Shown here: in pieces, positions 26,883-36,077 of the stretch
Position numbering within the stretch: the stretch's first letter is position 1
Layout: every line of letters starts with the position of its first letter
Origin: Clostridiales bacterium
GTDB lineage: Bacteria > Bacillota > Clostridia > Oscillospirales > Oscillospiraceae
Length of the DNA stretch: 37,682 bases
Direction of reading: 5' to 3'
Assembly (NCBI GenBank): GCA_021203685.1
Contig: JAJQAS010000023.1
Span: forward strand, 1-37,682
Notes under the pieces: generated by a model
The model's database searches: none
What the model saw: only the letters and a program-made list of their open reading frames with translations
Told to the model about the DNA's origin: nothing
Made by a program: the position numbers and the translations under genes

Positions 26883-27155
26883 TTATTCCCGGGGCGGGAC
26901 CTGCTTTTCGATTTGGCTGACCAGGGACGCGCCCTCGCCGGTGTTCATCAGCTTTTGCATCATGGCAGTGAGGTCGGCGGCATCGCCTTTCCGGGCCTGC
27001 TGGGCCGCGTCCTTCAATTTGTCTCCGTTCTGGCTGCGGAGCAGCTCTATCAGCCGTTTCGTCTCCGGCGACTGAAGCAGCGTTTTCAGCTTCTCCCGGT
27101 CGCCCAGCAGGGCGGAAGCCTCGGCGGAACGGAGGGCATCATAGTTTTGAGACAT
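26883..27155 (-). CDS. Uncharacterised 90-aa helical protein
   Basis: MSQNYDALRSAEASALLGDREKLKTLLQSPETKRLIELLRSQNGDKLKDAAQQARKGDAADLTAMMQKLM. Confidence 0.65.
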   Translation of the reverse strand: MSQNYDALRSAEASALLGDREKLKTLLQSPETKRLIELLRSQNGDKLKDAAQQARKGDAADLTAMMQKLMNTGEGASLVSQIEKQVPPRE

Positions 27156-27199
27156 ACAAATCACCCCTTATACAGAGTATATGCAAACCAAGACGGGAA

Positions 27200-27685
27200 G
27201 TGACTGCTTTGAAAATTATCGTCTTTTCCGACTCCCACGGCAATGTTTCCAACATGATCGAAGTGGTGGAGCGGGAAGCACCTGACCGGGTGTTCCACCT
27301 GGGGGACTACCTGCGGGACGCTCAGGAACTGCAAATGGCCTACCCTGACCTGGAGGTGGACGCGGTGCCGGGCAACTGCGACTGGCACTCCACCGCCCCG
27401 CGGGAGAAAAAACTGACCATCGGGGGCTGCACCCTGCTGCTCTGCCACGGCCACGACTACGGCGTCAAATCCGGGCTGGGCAGTCTGGCATACCACGCAC
27501 GGCAGGAAAAGGTCTCCATGGCCCTCTTCGGTCACACCCACGAGGCCCAGGTCGCCCGGCGGGGCGGCGTTCGGCTGTGCAACCCCGGCAGCTGCGGCAT
27601 GGGCTATGAACCCACCTACGGCGTGCTGACCATCGGGGACGGCTGCGCCAGCTTTCACATCAGACCGGTGCTGGAGGAGGAATGA
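27200..27685 (+). CDS. YfcE/MJ0936-family metallophosphoesterase
   Basis: IVFSDSHGNVSNM, FHLGDYLRDAQEL, VPGNCDWHS, LLCHGHDYGV, LFGHTHEAQ. Confidence 0.92.
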   Translation: MTALKIIVFSDSHGNVSNMIEVVEREAPDRVFHLGDYLRDAQELQMAYPDLEVDAVPGNCDWHSTAPREKKLTIGGCTLLLCHGHDYGVKSGLGSLAYHARQEKVSMALFGHTHEAQVARRGGVRLCNPGSCGMGYEPTYGVLTIGDGCASFHIRPVLEEE

Positions 27686-27688
27686 ACC

Positions 27689-28480
27689 ATGCTGCTGGCA
27701 ATCGACGTAGGCAACACCAACATGGTCTTTGGCATTTACGAAGGCGGGCGGCTGACCCACTCCTTCCGCATGACCACCGGGGAGAGCTTCACCTCCGATG
27801 AGATCGGGCTTCAGGTTTGGAGCTACTTCCAGCGCACCCGGCTCAACACCGCCCAGGTGGAGGACGTGGTCATCTGCTCGGTGGTGCCGTCGGTGATGCA
27901 CACTCTCTCCAACGCCATGATCAAGTATTTCCACCGTATCCCCATCGTGGTGGGGGAGCAGGTGTCCCCCGGTCTGGTCTATTCCAACAACTCTGACTAC
28001 GCCACACACCACGGGGCAGACCGCAGCGTGGCCTGCGTGGCAGCGCTGGAGAAGTACGGCGCGCCGCTCATCGTGCTGGACTTTGGCACCGCCACCAAGG
28101 TGGACGTGATGGACCACGACGGCGTGTATCAGGGCGGGTCCATTCTGGCCGGTATCCAAATCTCCATCAACGCCCTGTTCCAAAAGACTGCCAAGCTGCC
28201 CCAGGTGGAGCTGACGGTGCCTGACCACGTGCTGGGCATGGAGACGGTAGAGCAAATTCAGGCGGGCGCTCTGTGCGGCTATATCGGGGCCATGGAATAC
28301 CTCATCTCCCGGAGCAAGCATGAGTTGGGCGAGCCGGAAGGCACCGTCAAGGTGGTCGCCACCGGCGGCCTGGCCCGGCTCATTGCCGCCAACACCCACT
28401 TCATTGACGTGGTGAACAGCGGACTGATTCTGGACGGGCTGATGAGCATTTACCGCCGCTACAAGGAGCAGGGGCGGTGA
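27689..28480 (+). CDS. coaX: Type III pantothenate kinase
   Basis: [64 protein letters not shown]. Confidence 0.95.
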   Translation: MLLAIDVGNTNMVFGIYEGGRLTHSFRMTTGESFTSDEIGLQVWSYFQRTRLNTAQVEDVVICSVVPSVMHTLSNAMIKYFHRIPIVVGEQVSPGLVYSNNSDYATHHGADRSVACVAALEKYGAPLIVLDFGTATKVDVMDHDGVYQGGSILAGIQISINALFQKTAKLPQVELTVPDHVLGMETVEQIQAGALCGYIGAMEYLISRSKHELGEPEGTVKVVATGGLARLIAANTHFIDVVNSGLILDGLMSIYRRYKEQGR

Positions 28481-29397
28481 ATCGGGTGTGTTCCCTGCTG
28501 CTCCTGCTGGCCCTGACGTTGACCGGCTGCGCCGCCTCCGGCGGCGGGGAGAGCGTTTCCACTGTGGCGGACGGCTCTGTTTCGGCGGAAAGTTCGGCGG
28601 CGGAACCAGTAGAGACCGACCCAGGCCCGGAGGCGGACGCCTCCGCTCAATCCGCAGTGGAAAGCGTGGCAGAGGCTAGCACTCCGGCGGAGGAATCCGC
28701 CGAGGCAGAACCGGAGGCTGATGTCACAGAGAAATCGGAACCGGAGACCTCAGCAGACCAGAAGCTGGTGGTCATTGACCCCGGCCACCAGGCCCAGGGC
28801 AACAGTGAGCAGGAGCCCATCGGCCCCGGTGCCAGCGAGACCAAGGCCAAGGTCAGCAGCGGCACCTCCGGCTGCGTCAGCGGCTGGAACGAATATGAAT
28901 TGAATCTGGCGGTGGGGCTGAAACTCCAGACGGAGTTGGAGAGCCGGGGGTATCAGGTTCTGATGACCCGGACCACCAACGATGTGGACCTGAGCAACGC
29001 GGAGCGGGCGGAAATCGCCAACCAGGCGGGGGCGGACGCTTTCGTGCGCATCCACGCCAACGGCTCCACCGACAGCAGCGTCAGCGGAGCCATGACCATC
29101 TGCCAGACCGCTTCCAACCCCTACAACGCCGCCCTTTACGACCAGAGCAAGCTGCTGTCCACCTGCGTGCTGGACAGCCTGGTGGCCGCCACCGGTGCCA
29201 ACAAGGAGTGTGTCTGGGAGACGGACACCATGAGCGGCATCAACTGGTGCCAGGTGCCGGTGACCATCGTGGAACTGGGGTATATGACCAATCCCACCGC
29301 GGACGCGCTGATGGCTACAGAGGAGTATCAGGACAAGCTGGCCTCCGGCATCGCCGACGGCATCGACGCTTATTTCGCCGCGCTGGACGGGGAATAG
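28477..29397 (+). CDS. N-acetylmuramoyl-L-alanine amidase (Amidase_3), lipoprotein
   Basis: Lipobox LTLTGCAA, Glu/Ala/Ser-rich linker, [40 protein letters not shown]. Confidence 0.92.
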   Translation: MNRVCSLLLLLALTLTGCAASGGGESVSTVADGSVSAESSAAEPVETDPGPEADASAQSAVESVAEASTPAEESAEAEPEADVTEKSEPETSADQKLVVIDPGHQAQGNSEQEPIGPGASETKAKVSSGTSGCVSGWNEYELNLAVGLKLQTELESRGYQVLMTRTTNDVDLSNAERAEIANQAGADAFVRIHANGSTDSSVSGAMTICQTASNPYNAALYDQSKLLSTCVLDSLVAATGANKECVWETDTMSGINWCQVPVTIVELGYMTNPTADALMATEEYQDKLASGIADGIDAYFAALDGE

Positions 29398-29421
29398 CGC
29401 GTTTGAGAGAGGGTGCCAGGT

Positions 29422-30537
29422 ATGCTCATCAAAAACGGCCTGCTTTTCGGGCCGGATGGAAGGTTTTCCGTCCGGGACATCGCCTTTGGCGAGACTGTCA
29501 CTGCCGTTGGCCATTTGGACGGCCCGGAGACGCTGGACGCCGCCGGGAAGTACGTTCTCCCCGGCTTTTTGGATATCCACACCCACGGGGCGGTGGGCGA
29601 GGACGCCTCCGACGGCTCCGCCGAGGGGCTGGCGCGGCTCTCCCGCTATTACGCCAGCCAGGGCGTGACAAGCTGGTGTCCCACCACCATGACGCTGCCC
29701 GTTCCTGACCTGGAGCGGGCGCTCCGCGCCGTGCGGACATTTCAAGACACTCCTGCACCGGGGGCCAGGTGCCTGGGTGTGCATCTGGAGGGGCCGTTCC
29801 TCTCCCCCGGCAAACGGGGCGCTCACGCGGCGGGGTATCTTTTGCCGCCGGATTGGGAACTGTTCCAACATCTCAAAGAAGTCTCCGGTGGGCAGATTCG
29901 GCTGGTGACCGTAGCCGGTGAAACGCCGGGGGCCATTTCATTCATCAAAAAGGCGGCACAGGTCTGCACCATGGCTCTGGGCCATACGGCAGCGAATTAC
30001 AACCAGGCGGTGGCCGCCTATGCCGCCGGAGCCACCCACACCACTCATCTGTTCAACGCCATGTCACCCCTTGGCCACAGGGAACCGGGGACCGTGGGCG
30101 CTGCCTTTGCCAGCGGCGCCACAGTGGAGCTGATTTGCGACGGGCTGCACATCCATCCGGCTGTGGTGCGGATGGTGTTCCGGCTCTTTGAAGGCCGGGT
30201 GGCGCTGGTCAGCGACTCCCTCCGCTGCGCCGGGATGCCGGACGGCGAGTATACGCTGGGCGGAGAGCCTATTATCTTGCGACACGGCAGGGCCACCCGC
30301 CCGGACGGAACGCTGGCCGGGTCCTCCATCAGCGTGCTGGACGCAGTGCGCAACGCAATCTCCTTCGGGGTGCCGCTGGAGGCGGCGGTGGGCGCGGCCA
30401 CGATGACCCCGGCCCAGATCGTCGGCGCGGCAGACCGGTTGGGCAGTCTGGAGGTCGGCAAGCTGGCCGATTTGGTGATATTAGACCGGGATTTGAACCT
30501 GGAAGCGGTCTACATCGGTGGAAAACGGTTCCGGTGA
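29422..30537 (+). CDS. nagA: N-acetylglucosamine-6-phosphate deacetylase
   Basis: VLPGFLDIHTHGAVGEDASDG, GVHLEGPFLSPGKRGAH, LGHTAANYNQAVAAYAAGATHTTHLFNAMSPL, LVSDSL. Confidence 0.95.
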   Translation: MLIKNGLLFGPDGRFSVRDIAFGETVTAVGHLDGPETLDAAGKYVLPGFLDIHTHGAVGEDASDGSAEGLARLSRYYASQGVTSWCPTTMTLPVPDLERALRAVRTFQDTPAPGARCLGVHLEGPFLSPGKRGAHAAGYLLPPDWELFQHLKEVSGGQIRLVTVAGETPGAISFIKKAAQVCTMALGHTAANYNQAVAAYAAGATHTTHLFNAMSPLGHREPGTVGAAFASGATVELICDGLHIHPAVVRMVFRLFEGRVALVSDSLRCAGMPDGEYTLGGEPIILRHGRATRPDGTLAGSSISVLDAVRNAISFGVPLEAAVGAATMTPAQIVGAADRLGSLEVGKLADLVILDRDLNLEAVYIGGKRFR

Positions 30538-30585
30538 ACATTTTTATCGCGCAATACACATCTGCACCAAAGGGGAGGCGGCAAA

Positions 30586-31068
30586 ATGGAACGGGTCAAC
30601 CAGATTTTGCGCCATCCCCTTTTTCGGGACAAGCTGGCGGAAATTGACCGGCTGGAGCGGGAGCGCATCTTCTGTGGCCACGGGATGGAGCATCTGCTGG
30701 ATGTAGCCCGGCTGGCCTACCTCCGCAGTCTGGAGGAGGGGCTAGGGCTGGACCGGGAGCTGATTTACGCCGCCGCCCTGCTCCACGACATTGGCCGGGG
30801 AGACCAATACCTGCGGGGCATCCCCCACGACAGGGTAGGCGCGGTCTACGCGGAGGAAATTCTGACCGACTGCGGCTTCTCCCCTGCCGAGCGGGAGGCG
30901 GTCGTGCAGGCCATATCCGGCCACCGCAGCCCGGAGGTGGCCGCGGAGCCGACGCTGCGGGGCGTGCTGTACCGGGCGGACAAGGAGAGCCGCCTGTGCT
31001 TCTGCTGCCCGGCGGCGGAGCAGTGCAACTGGCCGGAGGACCGGCGCAGCAAGGGCATCCGGCGGTAA
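30586..31068 (+). CDS. HD-domain phosphohydrolase with Cys-rich tail
   Basis: GHGMEHLLDVARLAYL, AALLHDIGRGDQY, ISGHRSPE; C-terminal RLCFCCPAAEQCNWPEDRRSKGIRR. Confidence 0.85.
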   Translation: MERVNQILRHPLFRDKLAEIDRLERERIFCGHGMEHLLDVARLAYLRSLEEGLGLDRELIYAAALLHDIGRGDQYLRGIPHDRVGAVYAEEILTDCGFSPAEREAVVQAISGHRSPEVAAEPTLRGVLYRADKESRLCFCCPAAEQCNWPEDRRSKGIRR

Positions 31069-31096
31069 ACCGCCAGCGAAGAAAGGAAACATTGAA

Positions 31097-31906
31097 ATGA
31101 GAATTGGGAATCGGGACTTTCAGCCCAGTGGCCATACCTATGTGATGGGCATTTTAAACGTGACGCCGGACTCCTTCTCCGACGGGGGCCGCTGGAACCG
31201 GCTGGACCAGGCGTTGGCCCACGTGGAGGAGATGGTGCGGCAAGGGGCCGATGTCATCGACATCGGCGGGGAGTCCACCCGCCCCGGCTACACCCTGCTC
31301 CCCGACCAGGAGGAGATCGACCGGGTGGTTCCTGTCATCGAGGCGGTGAAGGCCCGTTTTGACGTGCCTGTCTCTCTGGACACCTACAAAAGCCGGGTGG
31401 CTCTGGCGGGGCTGAACGCCGGGGCCGACCTCATCAACGACATCTGGGGGCTGAAATATGACCCGGACATGGCGGGTATCATCGCCCGGGCGGGGGTTCC
31501 TTGCTGCCTGATGCACAACCGGGAAAAGGCCGACTACGGGATGTTCATGGTGGACCTGCTGAACGACATGGCAGAGACGCTGGCTCTCGCCAAAACAGCG
31601 GGTATCCCGGACGAGCGCATTATTTTGGACCCCGGCGTGGGCTTCGGCAAGGGGTATCAGCACAACCTGGAGGCCATTGACCGGCTGGAGGAACTGAAAG
31701 GGCTGGGATACCCCGTCCTGCTGGGAACCAGCCGAAAGTCGGTCATTGGCCTGACCCTGGACCTGCCCGCAGACCAGCGGCTGGAAGGTACCCTCGTCAC
31801 CACGGTGTTTGCAGTGTTGAAGGACTGTATGTTCGTCCGGGTCCACGACGTGGAGGCCAACGTGCGGGCCATCCGCATGACTGAGGCCCTTCGGCACGGC
31901 TATTGA
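31097..31906 (+). CDS. folP: Dihydropteroate synthase
   Basis: VMGILNVTPDSFSDGG, GADVIDIGGESTRPG, ILDPGVGFGKGYQHNLE, LLGTSRKSVIG. Confidence 0.96.
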   Translation: MRIGNRDFQPSGHTYVMGILNVTPDSFSDGGRWNRLDQALAHVEEMVRQGADVIDIGGESTRPGYTLLPDQEEIDRVVPVIEAVKARFDVPVSLDTYKSRVALAGLNAGADLINDIWGLKYDPDMAGIIARAGVPCCLMHNREKADYGMFMVDLLNDMAETLALAKTAGIPDERIILDPGVGFGKGYQHNLEAIDRLEELKGLGYPVLLGTSRKSVIGLTLDLPADQRLEGTLVTTVFAVLKDCMFVRVHDVEANVRAIRMTEALRHGY

Positions 31907-31916
31907 GAGGTGCGCT

Positions 31917-32744
31917 ATGGATGAAATTACCATACGCGGACTGGACGTGTTTGCCCACCACGGGGTTTTCCCGGAGGAAAACCGGCTGGGACAGCATTTC
32001 ATCGTCAACGCTGTGCTGTACACCGACACCCGCAAGGCGGGGCTGACCGACGCGCTGGAGGAAACGACCAATTACGGCGAGGTCTGTCAGGAGATTACCC
32101 GCTTTTTGCAGGAGCACACCTGGAAGCTGCTGGAGGCGGCGGCGGAGCACACCGCCCAGCATATTTTATGCACGTTTCCCCTGCTCTCCGCTGTGGATTT
32201 GGAGCTTGAGAAGCCCCAGGCCCCCATTGGCCTGCCCTTCGACACGGTTTCCGTCAAGATTCACCGGGGACGGCACCGGGCATACGTGGCTCTCGGCTCC
32301 AACCTGGGGGACAAACAGGGCTATATTCAGGCCGCGCTGGAGGGTCTGCGCCAGAATCCACAGGTTCGTGTGGGCCGCTGCTCCACCCTCCTCTCCACCG
32401 CCCCCTACGGCGGTGTGGAACAGGACGATTTCCTCAACGGCGCGGTGGCGCTGGACACGCTGCTGACCCCCTGGGAGTTGCTGGACGAGCTGCATCGGCT
32501 GGAACAGCTGGCAGGACGGGAGCGGAAGGTCCACTGGGAACCGCGGACGCTGGATCTGGACATTTTGCTCTATGACAGTGAGATCATCCGCAGCCAGACG
32601 CTGACCATCCCCCACCCGGACATGGTCAACCGGGCCTTTGTTCTGGAGCCGATGGCGGAGATCGCCCCCAATGTCCTCCACCCGGTTCTGCACCGAACCA
32701 TGGCGGAGCTGCTGGACGAGCTGCGGGAGAAGGAATCATGTTAA
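31917..32744 (+). CDS. folBK: Bifunctional dihydroneopterin aldolase / HPPK
   Basis: ITIRGLDVFAHHGVFPEENRLGQHF then AYVALGSNLGDKQGYIQAAL..LDLDILLYD..IPHPDMVNRAFVLEPM. Confidence 0.93.
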   Translation: MDEITIRGLDVFAHHGVFPEENRLGQHFIVNAVLYTDTRKAGLTDALEETTNYGEVCQEITRFLQEHTWKLLEAAAEHTAQHILCTFPLLSAVDLELEKPQAPIGLPFDTVSVKIHRGRHRAYVALGSNLGDKQGYIQAALEGLRQNPQVRVGRCSTLLSTAPYGGVEQDDFLNGAVALDTLLTPWELLDELHRLEQLAGRERKVHWEPRTLDLDILLYDSEIIRSQTLTIPHPDMVNRAFVLEPMAEIAPNVLHPVLHRTMAELLDELREKESC

Positions 32745-33214
32745 AGCTCATTGCCGCCGTGGCCCGGGATGGGGGCATTGGCTGGCGTGGCGGCCTGCTG
32801 TTCTCCATCCCGGAGGATTTGCGCCGCTTCAAAACTTTGACCACGGGGAAAACCGTGGTCATGGGCCGGGGAACGCTGGACTCTCTGCCCGGAGGCAGGC
32901 CCCTCAAGGGCCGCAGGAACCTGGTGTTGACCCGTGACCGGGCTTTCTGTCGGGATGGCGTGGAGGCGTTTCACAGCCTGCCGGAATTACTGGCGGCGCT
33001 GGCCGCCGAGGACGAGGCGTGGGTCATCGGCGGCGCGGCGGTGTATGAGCAGCTTTTGCCCTGCTGCGGGGCACTGTACCTGACCGAGGTGGACGCCGCG
33101 CCTCCGGCGGACCGGTTCTTTCCGCCCCTGGACGAGGGTTGGCGGCTGGCCGGGGCCACGGACTGGCGGGAGACCGATGGTCTCCCCTACCGGTTCTGCC
33201 GGTATGAACGATAA
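32738..33214 (+). CDS. folA: Dihydrofolate reductase
   Basis: MLKLIAAVARDGGIGWRGGLLFSIPEDLRRFKTLTTGKTVVMGRGTLDSLPGGRPLKGRRNLVLTR, WVIGGAAVYEQLLP. Confidence 0.94.
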   Translation: MLKLIAAVARDGGIGWRGGLLFSIPEDLRRFKTLTTGKTVVMGRGTLDSLPGGRPLKGRRNLVLTRDRAFCRDGVEAFHSLPELLAALAAEDEAWVIGGAAVYEQLLPCCGALYLTEVDAAPPADRFFPPLDEGWRLAGATDWRETDGLPYRFCRYER

Positions 33215-33231
33215 CGGTATAAAAACACATG

Positions 33232-33267
33232 GGCGGGAACCTTTTCGGAGGTTCCCGCCTGTTTTTT
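33232..33267 (+). terminator. Intrinsic terminator of the fol operon
   Basis: GGCGGGAACC (33232-33241) / GGTTCCCGCC (33250-33259) then TGTTTTTT. Confidence 0.92.
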
Positions 33268-33344
33268 GCGGTATATAAGCCGGAATAGAGACAAACCGTG
33301 GGTGCATAGGGTGATAACAGCGTCTCAAAGAAAGGACTGAAGCT

Positions 33345-34031
33345 ATGCTCTCGGTACTCACCCTGTTATTGCTCCAGGGGCGGTTTTTGACCCTGCGCCT
33401 GGGCGGTGACCGCTCCTTCCCCAAGCCCCTCTCCGCCCAGGAGGAACGGGATTGTCTCCAACGGGCGGCGGCTGGTGAGGAAGCGGCCCGGAACACCCTC
33501 ATCGAACACAACCTGCGGCTGGTGGCCCACATCGCCAAAAAATATTACAACCAGACCGGTGATTCCGACGACCTGATCTCCATCGGCACCATCGGTCTCA
33601 TCAAGGCGGTGAACACCTACAAGTCGGATAAAAACAGCAAGCTGGCCACCTATGCCGCCCGGTGCATCGAAAACGAAATTCTTATGCACCTGCGGCGAAA
33701 CCGGCGTATCGCCGGAGAGATCTCGCTGAACGACGCCCTGGACCAGGAGGACGAAGGCTCCTCCCCTTCCCTGCTGGACGTGTTGAAGGTGGAGGACACC
33801 ATGCTGGAGGACCTGAACACCCGGGATTCCTGTGAAAAAGTCCGCCGGGCGGTGTATCAGTGCCTGGAGGGGCGGGAGCAGCTGGTCATCGTCAAGCGGT
33901 ACGGGCTGGATGGCCGACCGCCGGAGACCCAGCGGGCGGTGGCGGAAAAGTGCGGCATCAGCCGGAGTTATGTCTCCCGCATCGAGAAGAAAGCGTTGAA
34001 AAAGCTGGAGGAGCATATGGCACACCACTAA
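33345..34031 (+). CDS. sigK: Sporulation RNA polymerase sigma factor, SigK-like
   Basis: Hydrophobic pro-sequence-like N-terminus, ARNTLIEHNLRLVAHIAKKYYNQTGDSDDLISIGTIGLIKAVNTYKSDKNSKLATYAARCIENEILMHLR, GISRSYVSRIEKKALKKL. Confidence 0.88.
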   Translation: MLSVLTLLLLQGRFLTLRLGGDRSFPKPLSAQEERDCLQRAAAGEEAARNTLIEHNLRLVAHIAKKYYNQTGDSDDLISIGTIGLIKAVNTYKSDKNSKLATYAARCIENEILMHLRRNRRIAGEISLNDALDQEDEGSSPSLLDVLKVEDTMLEDLNTRDSCEKVRRAVYQCLEGREQLVIVKRYGLDGRPPETQRAVAEKCGISRSYVSRIEKKALKKLEEHMAHH

Positions 34032-34394
34032 ACGTGGAAAAAAACAGTGGTATCGTTACCACACGAATCCGCGAGAACGGCTCAAAATCATCCGCTGAAA
34101 TACCCGACCGTCAAACTTCGTACCGCTCCAGTCATCATCAACGCCGGTTTCGTGCTCGATTTTTGTTTTTCATTCCCCCTGAATGCTTTGTCTCCGCCCA
34201 AAACCGGCATCCTGTACCCCTTATCGAATGATTGCTTTTTCGTCAAAACACAGGAGGGGCCGGTTTTCCCCGCAGTGGATTGCAAGGACGCTCCTTGTCC
34301 CCGTGATTGCCAGGTAAAACCGCAAACAGGAAATGAGAAACTGCGCTGCAAAAACTTAATATGGCTATCCCTTTGAATCAGCCTCGTTGTGATA

Positions 34395-34425
34395 AGCTGT
34401 TAGCCGTTAGCTGTTAGCTGTTAGT
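34395..34425. repeat. Heptad repeat locus D, left arm (AGCTGTT AGCCGTT AGCTGTT AGCTGTT AG)
   Basis: 7-nt period read directly. Confidence 0.8.
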
Positions 34426-34535
34426 CAGGTATTTCCAGTCTAAAGCGAACAGCTAAAAAGGCAACGGAGAGCGAAACCACCCGTTTATAAGGAGTGCAAA
34501 CGGTAAGCGCAGTTCGTAAATGCCAGGAACCACAA

Positions 34536-34570
34536 AGCTAACAGCCAATAGCTAAAAGCTAAGAGCTAAA
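34536..34570. repeat. Heptad repeat locus D, right arm (AGCTAAC AGCCAAT AGCTAAA AGCTAAG AGCTAAA)
   Basis: Inverted with respect to the left arm. Confidence 0.8.
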
Positions 34571-34740
34571 ATGCTCACAAGGGATAACCAGAAAACTTAA
34601 AAAACACAAAGTATTCCTGCGTTTTTGCACCTTGTTTTTCCAAAATTTTTCTTTGCAATCCACTAGTCGAATTGTGCGGCGCCGCCTGAAGACAAAATGG
34701 CGCAAATCAGCGGACACTCTCTGCAATCGAATCAAGGAAT

Positions 34741-34785
34741 AATCGGACGGTAGGTACAACACGCACCTACCGTCCGATTTGTTTT
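34741..34785. terminator. 15-bp perfect stem-loop, terminator-like
   Basis: AATCGGACGGTAGGT (34741-34755) acaacacgc ACCTACCGTCCGATT (34765-34779) then TGTTTT on the plus strand. Confidence 0.75.
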
Positions 34786-34815
34786 CCAGTTCCGGCAAAG
34801 CACACAAGCCCTCTG

Positions 34816-36030
34816 TCACCACTCCTCTTTGTGATACCTGTCCCGGAACTGCTTCAAGGTCATTCCGGTGAATTTTTTGAACTGGGTCCCCAAGTGGCTC
34901 TGAGAGGCAAAGCCCAGGTAGTTGGCAATCTCCAGGAAGGAGTAGGTGGAGTAGGTCATCAGGTTTTTCGCCAGGTCGATCTTCTGAGCCAGGATATACT
35001 GATAAAGGGTGATCCCCTCCTGTTTGCGGAAGCGGGCGGTCAGGTAGTTGGGGTTAGCACCCAGATTCTCCGCAATCTCCTGCACCGTCAACGGCTCGTG
35101 GAGGTGGGCAAAGACATAGTTTTTACAGCGCTCCACCAAAGGATTTCCCCCGCCCATGCCCTCCGCTGCCACCAGGGAAGCGGTCTTTGCCTCATGCACC
35201 TTTTGCGTCAGGGTGAACACCACCTCGCTGACCATCGGCTCCAACAGCGACATATCTTCCAGGTCCTCGATCTGCTGGGAGCAGGCGTCCACAAAGGTCA
35301 GGGCCTCTTCCGGCTGCAAGCCGCCGCGAATGGCCGCCCTGGACGCGGCAAAAATCACATACTGCGCCATATTTTTGCCGTTTCGGATGGGATTCCTGGA
35401 GGTCACGCCCAGCGTCCCCGGATAGGTCTCCGACCAGCTGGCTTTCAGCTGCGCCATGCTCCCGGCCTCAATGCTGTTCAGCATTCGAAACTCCTGATCA
35501 TAGGGGTTGTGGGTCCTGGCGTGCTCCCGGTTGGAGAAAAGGGCGTCTGTGGTGTGCCGGTTCAGCGACTCCTTCAGAGGTGTCGTATGATAATTCATTT
35601 GCAGGCAGTCGATATACGCCAAATCGCTCTCCCGGAAGAGGTTAAACAGCAGCAGAGAGTCTTTCAGCAAGGTGCTGACGGAGACCACCATCAGGTGGGG
35701 CCAGGTTTTTCCGTCCGCCTGGATGTGGAGCATATGGGTGAAAATGGCCCCTTTGTCGCTGAACAGCAGATTCACCGGCCCGATGAGGTAGAAGCCGCCC
35801 TCCGCCGCGAAGCGTGTGTAGGCGGTTTCCCCGTTGATGCAGTAAACGGCGGGAAAGGCGTCCGCCGGGGAGCCGAACAGAAAGGCGGCAACTTCTTCGT
35901 TTTCCAGCAGTGTATCGCTGAAATCCACTCTGGTACAGTGCGTTTCCACAACCGTCCCCTCTGCGGAATAGAGTGTGACGTTGCAGTTCAGGTTGCTGGC
36001 AATGTAGGTGCAAACCGGCGTGATCCTCAT
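34816..36030 (-). CDS. AraC family transcriptional regulator
   Basis: C-terminal HTH: LTVQEIAENLGANPNYLTARFRKQEGITLYQYILAQKIDLAKNLMTYSTYSFLEIANYLGFASQSHLGTQFKKFTGMTLKQFR. Confidence 0.92.
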   Translation of the reverse strand: MRITPVCTYIASNLNCNVTLYSAEGTVVETHCTRVDFSDTLLENEEVAAFLFGSPADAFPAVYCINGETAYTRFAAEGGFYLIGPVNLLFSDKGAIFTHMLHIQADGKTWPHLMVVSVSTLLKDSLLLFNLFRESDLAYIDCLQMNYHTTPLKESLNRHTTDALFSNREHARTHNPYDQEFRMLNSIEAGSMAQLKASWSETYPGTLGVTSRNPIRNGKNMAQYVIFAASRAAIRGGLQPEEALTFVDACSQQIEDLEDMSLLEPMVSEVVFTLTQKVHEAKTASLVAAEGMGGGNPLVERCKNYVFAHLHEPLTVQEIAENLGANPNYLTARFRKQEGITLYQYILAQKIDLAKNLMTYSTYSFLEIANYLGFASQSHLGTQFKKFTGMTLKQFRDRYHKEEW

Positions 36031-36077
36031 GTTCCATTCTCCTCAGCTGATAATGATAAAGAGATTATATCACAAAA

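Larger units (their letters stand above)
34274..34664. repeat. 12-bp perfect terminal inverted repeat spanning 391 bp, possible MITE-like element
   Basis: AGTGGATTGCAA (34274-34285) and TTGCAATCCACT (34653-34664), enclosing heptad locus D. Confidence 0.4.

Noticed and set aside
34047-34376. 109-aa plus-strand and 87-aa minus-strand ORFs after sigK
   Set aside because: No SD, no motifs, low-complexity intergenic composition.
34559-34822. 87-aa minus-strand ORF
   Set aside because: Runs through the 15-bp stem-loop and repeat arm; overlaps the end of araC; no coding signature.
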